Below are positions 1 to 4,947 of a stretch of DNA of 6,155 nucleotides, piece by piece; positions within the stretch are counted from its first letter, which is position 1, and each line of letters opens with the position of its first letter. The stretch comes from JAGPKI01 sp052034135 (GTDB taxonomy: Bacteria; Caldisericota; Caldisericia; UBA6126; JAGPKI01): NCBI GenBank assembly GCA_052034135.1, contig JBPOJC010000113.1, positions 1 through 6,155 on the forward strand, read 5' to 3'. Made by a program: the position numbers and the translations under genes. The notes under the pieces were generated by a model, which ran no database searches, was not told the origin of the DNA, and saw only the letters and a program-made list of their open reading frames with translations.

Positions 1-160
1 TGTTTCATATTCTTTATCTCTAAACTTTGATAAACATCTTTTAATAAACATAATACTTTTATACCATGTTAATAATATTATTGCAAGTATTTAATTAATA
101 TTTATTAATATACTTACAGACTACATTTATTAATATTTTAATATTACTTATTAAGTTTCT
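1..160. other. AT-rich gene-free flank with short direct repeats
   Basis: No credible reading frame lies here. By hand count 25 of 160 bases are G or C (about 16%), far below the repeat cluster that follows. The 12-mer ATTTATTAATAT occurs twice, at 100-111 and 125-136, and several other TTAATA/TATTAA words overlap it. This could be an upstream regulatory region for a gene beyond the left edge or a degenerate spacer. A lone minus-strand ATG at 6-8 might open a gene leaving the window, but only eight bases of it are visible. Confidence 0.5.
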
Positions 161-247
161 ATGAGTGTTTACAGGTATTTAAGTTGTAAAAAACGGGAAG
201 TTGGGTTAGAGGACATGATAGGTATGACACAGATGAGGAAACCCTTC

Positions 248-272
248 GGGAGCAAAATACAGATACGCTCCC
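248..272. repeat. Hairpin unit, GGGAGC family, long loop
   Basis: GGGAGC (248-253) and GCTCCC (267-272) form a 6-bp perfect stem around a 13-base loop. The unit matches the copy at 595-633 except for an extra six bases, AGATAC, next to the right arm. The AGATAC insert looks like a short slippage of the neighbouring ATAC. Confidence 0.7.
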
Positions 273-283
273 TTTACTTTTCC

Positions 284-315
284 GTCATTCTGAGCAAAGC
301 GAAGAATCTCCTCAT
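284..315. repeat. GTCATTCTGAGC...GAAGAATCTC repeat, copy 1
   Basis: The arms ATTCT (287-291) and AGAAT (303-307) pair. Inside them, a tandem GA/GA mismatch and a GC/GC pair enclose an AAA loop. The copy at 644-675 is identical apart from the loop, GTCA there instead of AA here. It is a member of a family that is widespread in intergenic DNA. Confidence 0.8.
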
Positions 316-385
316 CTGTCTTTTCGGTGTAAAACAAACATTCCTGTCTGTTTTTTTATTCATGACTGTTCAAGGAAGTAAAAAA

Positions 386-426
386 GAGGAGACCCTTCGT
401 CGCTTTCAGATACGCTCCTCAGGATA
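386..426. repeat. Hairpin unit, GAGGAG / CTCCTC arms
   Basis: GAGGAG (386-391) is the exact reverse complement of CTCCTC (415-420). The interior carries CCCTTCG and CAGATACGCTCC, sharing words with the unit at 248-272. It therefore appears to be a diverged relative with the two halves of the loop reshuffled. Confidence 0.6.
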
Positions 427-436
427 ACCACCCACC

Positions 437-482
437 GTCATTCCGAAGTGCGGCATTATCGCACATGTCCTGAGGAATCTCC
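437..482. repeat. Nested hairpin repeat, GTCATTCCGA...TGAGGAATCTCC
   Basis: The outer arms ATTCC (440-444) and GGAAT (474-478) pair. An inner perfect 5-bp stem, GTGCG (448-452) with CGCAC (460-464), encloses the loop GCATTAT. This gives a two-level structure, unlike the simpler neighbours. Confidence 0.7.
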
Positions 483-494
483 GTATTTGTCCTT

Positions 495-533
495 GTCATC
501 CTCGAACTCCTTTATCGGGGATCCAGACCAATT
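495..533. repeat. GTCATYCYCGAA...TTTATCGGGRATCCAG repeat, copy 1
   Basis: This unit aligns without gaps to the copy at 706-744, sharing the CTCCTTTATCGGG-like core and the ATCCAG tail with only scattered substitutions. The stem here is weaker (TCCTCGA with TCGGGGA, containing a G-T pair), consistent with an older, decayed copy. Confidence 0.7.
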
Positions 534-540
534 TCTAATC

Positions 541-568
541 ATGGATTCCCGCTTTCGCGGGAATGACA
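541..568. repeat. Perfect 8-bp hairpin ATTCCCGC-TTTC-GCGGGAAT
   Basis: ATTCCCGC (545-552) and GCGGGAAT (557-564) are perfect reverse complements around a four-base TTTC loop, followed by GACA. It is the cleanest palindrome in the cluster. Read on the plus strand it gives the SRFRGND peptide, a known signature of translated repeat DNA. Confidence 0.85.
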
Positions 569-594
569 AGAAAAAACAAGGGAATGACGAAAAG

Positions 595-633
595 GAGATC
601 CTTCGGGAGCAAAATACGCTCCCTCAGGAAGAC
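595..633. repeat. Hairpin unit, GGGAGC family, short loop
   Basis: GGGAGC (605-610) pairs with GCTCCC (618-623) around the loop AAAATAC. Outside these, TCCT (599-602) pairs with AGGA (626-629) across a two-base internal bulge on each side. This is the more complete copy of the unit at 248-272. Confidence 0.75.
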
Positions 634-643
634 GGGAAGGATG

Positions 644-675
644 GTCATTCTGAGCGTCAGCGAAGAATCTCCTCA
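644..675. repeat. GTCATTCTGAGC...GAAGAATCTC repeat, copy 2
   Basis: It is the same unit as 284-315, in the same orientation, with a longer loop (GTCA for AA). A truncated GTCATTCC start follows at 682-689, showing that partial copies are also present. Confidence 0.8.
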
Positions 676-705
676 TTTTTTGTCATTCCAGAAATTAACA
701 AAAAT

Positions 706-744
706 GTCATTCCCGAAATCCTTTATCGGGAATCCAGGCTAATT
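706..744. repeat. GTCATTCCCGAA...TCGGGAATCCAG repeat, copy 2
   Basis: ATTCCCGA (709-716) and TCGGGAAT (726-733) form a perfect 8-bp stem with a nine-base loop. It is the better-conserved partner of the copy at 495-533 and is followed by a T-rich run (743-749). Confidence 0.8.
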
Positions 745-788
745 TTTTATATTTTCTGTGTTTATGGGTGACTAAATTAATAATTTTA

Positions 789-812
789 CCCCCACTTATA
801 TATATGGAGGGT
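789..812 (-). terminator. Possible weak terminator hairpin after the propeller gene
   Basis: On the minus strand, CCCTC and GGGGG can form a five-pair stem (one G-U pair) separated by an AT-rich loop, followed by TAAAATTATTAATTT. It lies 16 bases past the stop codon of the propeller gene, where a terminator would be expected. The stem is short and the tail is not a clean U-run, so this is tentative. The stronger palindromes in the repeat cluster further on are an alternative end point. Confidence 0.3.
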
Positions 813-828
813 TTATTCTAACAAAATT

Positions 829-2067
829 TTATTTTCCGCCTATTGCATATAAGTAGCCATCATTTGATCCAATGTATACTGTTCCATCTGAAGATATTGC
901 AGGAGAAGATTGAATCTCTTTCTCTGTTTTAAATTTCCATTTTAAACTACCATCTGAATTGAGTGCATACAGACAATTTTCATAAGGCCAATAAACTGTT
1001 CCTTCTGAAGCAATTACAGGATCAGAACCAATAGTACCAATTGGACCAAACTTCCACTTTAAGGTTCCATCTGGATTGATTGCATAAATATTAGCGGGTA
1101 ACACAGTACCAATATATATATTGTTTTTTGCATCAATTGCAATGTATTTAATTATATCATATGACTCAAATTTAACTTCAAAATCTTTACTTGAATGTAT
1201 TAGGTAAAGATAATTTTTTCTGTTTTCCTCCACGAAATTTCCAGGTAAATATAAAGTGTCCTCCGAATCAACTGTAGGATGATTATTTATAAGTAACATC
1301 TTTGACTTCCACTTTAATGTTCCATCTGGATTTATTGCATAGAGGTAAAAATTCTCATCCGAAACGACATATATTGTACCATTTTTAGAAATCGCTGGGG
1401 AATATCTAATCCATCCTTCTGTTTTAAACTTCCACTTTAATGTTCCATCAGGATTTATTGCATAGAGGTAACCATCATTTGATCCAACATATACCGTACC
1501 ATCTGGAGATATTATAGAAGATGTTATATCAATCTCTTTCTCTGTTTTAAATTTCCACTTTAATGTTCCATCCGAATTAAGTGCGTAGAGATAATCGTCG
1601 TTTGAACCTGCATAAATTGTTCCATCTGAAGAAATTGAAGGAGAAGAGCGAATCCATCCATCTGTTTTAAACTTCCACTTTAAGGTTCCATCTGGATTAA
1701 GTGCGTAGAGATAATCGTCGTTTGAACCTGCATAAATTGTTCCATCAGAACCTATTGCAGGTGAAGATTGAACAAATCCTCCAGTCTTAAATTTCCACTT
1801 TAAAGCTCCATCATTTTTTGATGTATCATATGGACATTGTCCAGTATGTCTTGCATCATATTGAAACATTGGCCAGATTGGTAAAGATGAATTTATCTGG
1901 GTATTTGGTAAAAATGCACTCTTTTTTATTATGCGATATTTATTAAGGACAAATAATACTATGATTATTATAACAATAATAGAAATTAATATTGGTATTG
2001 TATTTCTTTTTGCTTTACTATTTATTTCAGATTTTTTCTCATTCTTTAAATTTGTACTATAGAACAT
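829..2067 (-). CDS. Membrane-anchored eight-bladed PQQ-like beta-propeller protein
   Basis: This 412-residue protein has a lysine-rich N-terminus, one hydrophobic segment at about 24-41 and a WPMFQYDARHTG motif at 65-76 that commonly opens extracytoplasmic PQQ-like proteins. From about residue 86 to the end it consists of eight units of about 40 residues of the form DGTLKWKFKT...SSPAISSDGTIYAGSNDGYLYALNP. Units 5 and 6 are the most diverged. Eight blades is the count of the BamB and quinoprotein propellers. No quinoprotein dehydrogenase catalytic residues are evident, so a scaffold or binding role outside the membrane is more likely than redox catalysis. The ATG is supported by AGGAGG six bases upstream. 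It is the last gene of the minus-strand run, 43 bases after the RHS-tip gene. The ligand or partner is unknown. The family assignment is firm, the function is not. Confidence 0.88.
   Translation of the reverse strand: MFYSTNLKNEKKSEINSKAKRNTIPILISIIVIIIIVLFVLNKYRIIKKSAFLPNTQINSSLPIWPMFQYDARHTGQCPYDTSKNDGALKWKFKTGGFVQSSPAIGSDGTIYAGSNDDYLYALNPDGTLKWKFKTDGWIRSSPSISSDGTIYAGSNDDYLYALNSDGTLKWKFKTEKEIDITSSIISPDGTVYVGSNDGYLYAINPDGTLKWKFKTEGWIRYSPAISKNGTIYVVSDENFYLYAINPDGTLKWKSKMLLINNHPTVDSEDTLYLPGNFVEENRKNYLYLIHSSKDFEVKFESYDIIKYIAIDAKNNIYIGTVLPANIYAINPDGTLKWKFGPIGTIGSDPVIASEGTVYWPYENCLYALNSDGSLKWKFKTEKEIQSSPAISSDGTVYIGSNDGYLYAIGGK
1576..1626 (-). repeat. 51-bp exact intragenic repeat, copy 1 (between blades 2 and 3)
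   Basis: These 51 bases are identical to 1696-1746, exactly 120 bases (40 codons) away, which is one blade length. They encode the segment around GTIYAGSNDDYLYALN. Identity extends through third codon positions, implying recent duplication or gene conversion rather than protein-level selection alone. Confidence 0.9.
1696..1746 (-). repeat. 51-bp exact intragenic repeat, copy 2 (between blades 1 and 2)
   Basis: It is the partner of 1576-1626 inside the propeller gene. A second, shorter identical pair (27 bases) links 913-939 and 1531-1557, joining blades 8 and 3. Exchange within the gene is therefore not confined to adjacent blades. Confidence 0.9.
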
Positions 2068-2073
2068 AAGATG

Positions 2074-2079
2074 CCTCCT
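2074..2079 (-). promoter_or_regulatory. Shine-Dalgarno AGGAGG for the propeller gene
   Basis: AGGAGG lies six bases upstream of the ATG at 2067-2065, the best ribosome binding site in the window. It sits largely in the loop of a tiny inverted repeat (ATGC-AGGAG-GCAT, 2071-2083). The four-pair stem is probably too weak to matter. Confidence 0.75.
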
Positions 2080-2110
2080 GCATACATATTTTTATTTACT
2101 TCTCTACTCT

Positions 2111-3547
2111 TTAAGGAGGCCAAGGATAACCTCCTTTAGGCCAATTTTCATGAGCATATTTAGCCCAAGCTTTATACCATTCTTCGGAGTTTAAGCCAGT
2201 AAATCTTGTACCTGTATATATTTTTAAGAATTTAAAAAAATTTCTAAGACTTTCCTTTCCTTTTTCGATATCAGAGTATGGTCCATAAGTCCATACAGCA
2301 CCAATCCATTGAGCAAGTATAGTACCAGAATCATAGCCACATCGATTAAGTATATTAAATAATTCTCCAACTCCTGCTCCAATATTTAGAAATGGATCGG
2401 TTCTCCAATCTTTATTAAAAAAACCTCTCATATTTTCGAAATGAAGACTCTCTTTTACTATTTTTCTAAAGTTCTTCTCATTCACCTGCATTAAACCATA
2501 ATCTCCAGTACTGCTAGGAGAAATATCTTCATTAAAGCTGGATTCCTTACAAATTATAGCTTTGATTATTAAAGTTAAGTCAAGTAATCCAATTTTTGTT
2601 TCAAGCCCTTCAGGACCCCTAACTGAACCACTACGAAAAGAAATGTTGTGACCTGTTCTCTCGCTCCAAAAACTCACCCAGAATCCAATCATCATATCAT
2701 ATTCTTCTTTTTCATTTGAATGTTTATAATTTTGTATCTTCCTAACTTCGTTTTGAACCGCCCATCCTATTACTGCATGTTTAAAAAATTGTGTAAGTGT
2801 GTTTGTCTTATCATCAAATATACCTTCGAACTTTTTGTAGTTTGCATTGTAGAAACTCTCAAGTTTTGTTCCAAAATTTTCCCAATCCTTACTTGTCATT
2901 GATTTGAAAAAGTTTTTATCCTGATTCCATAACCAGTCAAATCCAGCATTAAGCCCCTTAACTATATTATCACCTTTTGAATCATCAGTTTGAGCATAAG
3001 GTTTACCATTACCATCAATAAAAATTCTAATAGTAATGCCATTAATTGTTAGTGTAACTAAAGGATTAGGAACAGCTCCATTTGGAAGAAGATTACGAGG
3101 ATCACGAGGAGACGGATCACTACATCCACCAATTGCGCTTGCAGCAGTACTGCTTGAACCTTCATTGTTTGAAGTAGATTCAGAACTATAAGTATATATA
3201 AGTGCTGCAAAATATAACATATTTCCAAGAATCATTGGATTTATGCCTTTATCAAGTAGACTCTTTATAGTTCCGGGAAGGTCAAATAAAAGATCCCAGA
3301 AATTTACATCAATCCCAAATGCTTCTGCTAAACTCATTGATGGTCCGGAAACATCTTGTGCTTTTGGTCCTAATTCTGAACCTGAATCAAGATCAGGTAT
3401 GCAAATTGGTGGATGTTTTACTCTCTCCAATCCACTTGGGTCTACATAATTAATTGGGTCATTTTCACAGTAAGAATACATATTTATTTTTTGAACAGCA
3501 TCCTTATTTAAGAATCTCCCAACTTTAAAAATTTTAGTGGTTTGCAT
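2111..3547 (-). CDS. Orphan RHS C-terminal tip with SLT-type lytic transglycosylase domain
   Basis: Residues 9-40 (GRFLNKDA...NMYSYCENDPINYVDPSGL) match the terminal part of the RHS repeat-associated core, after which RHS proteins carry a variable effector domain. The rest of the RHS barrel is absent. An in-frame TAG at 3581-3583 lies only 11 codons upstream, with no RHS-like sequence between. After the core come a hydrophobic stretch (about 104-119), a Ser-rich linker (121-140) and an unassigned region (150-320). An SLT/lysozyme-like domain follows at about 322-425, with candidate catalytic Glu335 in CKESSF, GLMQ at 351-354, DPFLNIGAGVGEL at 384-396 and AQWIGAVWTYG at 412-422. Such domains cleave peptidoglycan glycan strands. 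No signal peptide and no Shine-Dalgarno were seen before the ATG. Met23 is an alternative start. The protein may be an orphan toxin tip, a remnant, or a domesticated envelope enzyme. The domain calls are good, the role is inferred. Confidence 0.82.
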   Translation of the reverse strand: MQTTKIFKVGRFLNKDAVQKINMYSYCENDPINYVDPSGLERVKHPPICIPDLDSGSELGPKAQDVSGPSMSLAEAFGIDVNFWDLLFDLPGTIKSLLDKGINPMILGNMLYFAALIYTYSSESTSNNEGSSSTAASAIGGCSDPSPRDPRNLLPNGAVPNPLVTLTINGITIRIFIDGNGKPYAQTDDSKGDNIVKGLNAGFDWLWNQDKNFFKSMTSKDWENFGTKLESFYNANYKKFEGIFDDKTNTLTQFFKHAVIGWAVQNEVRKIQNYKHSNEKEEYDMMIGFWVSFWSERTGHNISFRSGSVRGPEGLETKIGLLDLTLIIKAIICKESSFNEDISPSSTGDYGLMQVNEKNFRKIVKESLHFENMRGFFNKDWRTDPFLNIGAGVGELFNILNRCGYDSGTILAQWIGAVWTYGPYSDIEKGKESLRNFFKFLKIYTGTRFTGLNSEEWYKAWAKYAHENWPKGGYPWPP

Positions 3548-3586
3548 ATAAAAATATAGTTTGATTGAAGGAAATAAACTCTATCA

Positions 3587-4060
3587 TCATTCAATCGTCG
3601 TAGAAGCTTCAATTACTTTTATACCTTGCTCTTCTTTTAGATAACCTATAGAAGTATCTTCTGTTTTTTTCATTCCATTAAGTTTCTCATTGAAATACCC
3701 ATACTTTTCAGCTAACCATTTAGGTTGTTGTGAGGGATTCATTACAAATGGTTCAAATCTAACTTTTACTGTAAAATACTCCTCCTTTCTATCATCATAA
3801 GTTCTTTCGGAAACATTTTCTATTTTTACCTCACCCATTCTATTTTTTATTGGAATGTAACCCCATCCATCCTTAATCCCTTCTACTTCGTATCGAATTA
3901 GTACACCATCACCTAAATTCGTTGAAACTTTAATAACGAAGTTATTATTTTCTCTAAAAGCATACAACTTCAATTCAATTAGCTCAGAAGATTTTGAGTA
4001 ACAGCCATATAAGTTCATTAATACAAGAATAAATATTAAGATTGCAGATAAATGTTTCAT
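3587..4060 (-). CDS. Predicted lipoprotein of unknown function
   Basis: This 157-residue protein opens with MKH, a hydrophobic stretch and a lipobox-like LYGC with Cys20, the expected lipidation site. Tyr at position -2 is unusual but tolerated. The remaining 137 residues alternate short hydrophobic and charged segments and look mostly beta-stranded. They contain DGWGYIPIKN (about 65-74) and a region around FEPFVMNPSQQPKWLAEKYG (about 103-122). I do not recognise the family. The ATG is supported by GAGGAA nine bases upstream, and an overlapping earlier ATG ends at once in a stop. The gene ends 39 bases before the RHS-tip gene. A small envelope lipoprotein beside a peptidoglycan-acting RHS tip could be a protective partner, but RHS immunity genes normally lie downstream of their toxin, so this is speculative. 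Confidence 0.8.
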   Translation of the reverse strand: MKHLSAILIFILVLMNLYGCYSKSSELIELKLYAFRENNNFVIKVSTNLGDGVLIRYEVEGIKDGWGYIPIKNRMGEVKIENVSERTYDDRKEEYFTVKVRFEPFVMNPSQQPKWLAEKYGYFNEKLNGMKKTEDTSIGYLKEEQGIKVIEASTTIE

Positions 4061-4069
4061 TTCATTAAC

Positions 4070-4075
4070 TTCCTC
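4070..4075 (-). promoter_or_regulatory. Shine-Dalgarno GAGGAA for the lipoprotein gene
   Basis: GAGGAA precedes the ATG at 4060-4058 by nine bases. It supports that start over the out-of-frame ATG four bases upstream, which would read only Met-Lys before a stop. Confidence 0.65.
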
Positions 4076-4087
4076 ATATCATATTAA

Positions 4088-4093
4088 ATTATA
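4088..4093 (-). promoter_or_regulatory. Possible -10 box (TATAAT) before the lipoprotein gene
   Basis: An exact TATAAT lies on the minus strand in the 56-base gap, about 30 bases before the lipoprotein ATG. This would leave a short leader containing the GAGGAA site. The matching -35 (TTAGAA, 16 bases upstream) is poor, and TATAAT is expected often by chance in DNA this AT-rich. Confidence 0.25.
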
Positions 4094-4116
4094 ATTGCTT
4101 TTGTTTAAATTCTAAT

Positions 4117-4890
4117 TTATGCGTTATTTTGCATATTTCTTGCTTCTCTAATTATTATAATTAGCTGGTCAATAGCTATTATCTGGCATATTAATAACAA
4201 GATGAAAGAAAAAATGAAATATGGTGTTGGATCATATCCATAGTAAAAATAATCTGGGTTGCTGTTAACCCATAAATGAATTAAAAACCAGAAAACTACA
4301 ATCCAAAATTGAAATTGGGAAAGAATCTTTTTACCATTGTTCTTAGAATTTGTAGATTCATTCCTAATCGTTATAAATATCATCCATACAACTAAATGCA
4401 AAAATTTAGGTACGGTAACATAGTCTGGTTCATAGATTAGACTCAAAATTTTATATATGAATAATGGCAAACTAAAAAAAGTGTTTCTAATCCAAACTAA
4501 CCATATTGATTTTAATAGACTGATTATAAGAATTATAGTAAAAATTATTGCAAAAATTCTAACTAATTTATCTTTTTTAAAATTTAGAAGAAACTTAAAG
4601 AAAAAAATATAGAGTAGAGGCGCTGCAGTAACAAATATGATTGTAAACCAAAGAAATCGGTATGGGTGAAATAATGGAAGATAATCCAAGTATCGGTAAA
4701 AAGCATATATTCTCTCAGCATAAAGATTAAATACTGAAAGTGAGCAAAATTTATTGATCACAAAATATAGTAATTTATTATTAAATATTAACGCTGCAAT
4801 TGTTTGTAAGAACAATATGATGATTCCTACTATGACGATAAAATGCTCTGAATAAGCTGTTCTTAGATTATTATTTTTCTCTTGTTTCAT
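4117..4890 (-). CDS. Multi-pass membrane protein, about six membrane segments, unknown family
   Basis: This is a 257-residue, strongly hydrophobic protein. Likely membrane segments are at about 16-36, 79-102, 110-132, 160-175, 192-208 and 223-246. Lysine-rich loops at 103-109 and 182-190 and a charged, Asn-rich N-terminus suggest that these parts face the cytoplasm. An aromatic-rich loop, NPDYFYYGYDPTPYF (211-225), precedes the last segment. No motif of a transporter, enzyme or secretion component was recognised. The ATG follows a TAA in the same frame by two codons, which fixes the upstream limit, but no Shine-Dalgarno is evident. It lies 57 bases after the PHP-type gene and 56 before the lipoprotein gene. 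Codon use is AT-rich like that of its neighbours. It could be the membrane partner of one of them, but nothing in its own sequence says which. Confidence 0.75.
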   Translation of the reverse strand: MKQEKNNNLRTAYSEHFIVIVGIIILFLQTIAALIFNNKLLYFVINKFCSLSVFNLYAERIYAFYRYLDYLPLFHPYRFLWFTIIFVTAAPLLYIFFFKFLLNFKKDKLVRIFAIIFTIILIISLLKSIWLVWIRNTFFSLPLFIYKILSLIYEPDYVTVPKFLHLVVWMIFITIRNESTNSKNNGKKILSQFQFWIVVFWFLIHLWVNSNPDYFYYGYDPTPYFIFSFILLLICQIIAIDQLIIIIREARNMQNNA

Positions 4891-4947
4891 ATTATCTTAT
4901 ATTTACATATTCATACTTTAATTTTTATTATTTTATAGTTTTTTACA

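Larger units (their letters stand above)
232..745. repeat. Cluster of palindromic dispersed repeats (GTCATTC / GAATCTC type)
   Basis: This stretch is a mosaic of short inverted-repeat units built on the words GTCATTC, GAATCTC and CCCG...CGGG. Units occur in both orientations and are separated by short A-rich spacers. At least nine units can be drawn and are listed individually. G+C content reaches about 50% at 541-660, much higher than the flanks. Repeats of this style are scattered through intergenic regions of many environmental bacterial genomes, where they give rise to falsely annotated peptides such as SRFRGND. Two plus-strand frames (161-427 and 448-771) run through the cluster and encode exactly this kind of peptide, so they are treated as non-coding. 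The cluster lies downstream of the minus-strand operon, where its hairpins could protect or terminate the transcript. That role is inference. Confidence 0.85.

Noticed and set aside
6..8. Minus-strand ATG opening a gene off the left edge
   Set aside because: Only eight bases of any such gene are visible and the upstream sequence has no clear Shine-Dalgarno, so it cannot be supported.
161..427. Plus-strand open frame of 88 codons
   Set aside because: It runs through the repeat cluster and encodes the VILSKAKNL-type peptide produced by GTCATTC repeats; it has no Shine-Dalgarno sequence and no protein-like composition.
232..745. CRISPR array
   Set aside because: Units differ in sequence, length and spacing, and there are no regular unique spacers or nearby cas genes.
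448..771. Plus-strand open frame of 107 codons
   Set aside because: Its peptide consists of translated repeats (DSRFRGND, HSERQRRISS), a known artefact; the frame reflects repeat DNA, not a gene.
829..2067. PQQ-dependent dehydrogenase
   Set aside because: Only the propeller repeat is present; at 412 residues with a simple DGTLKWKFKT pattern it lacks the length and the evident cofactor and catalytic residues of quinoprotein dehydrogenases.
2720..2902. Plus-strand open frame of 60 codons
   Set aside because: It is antisense to the RHS-tip gene, short, and without recognisable domains or a ribosome site.
3243..3449. Plus-strand open frame of 68 codons
   Set aside because: It is antisense to the RHS-tip gene, whose minus-strand reading shows clear RHS motifs at this place.
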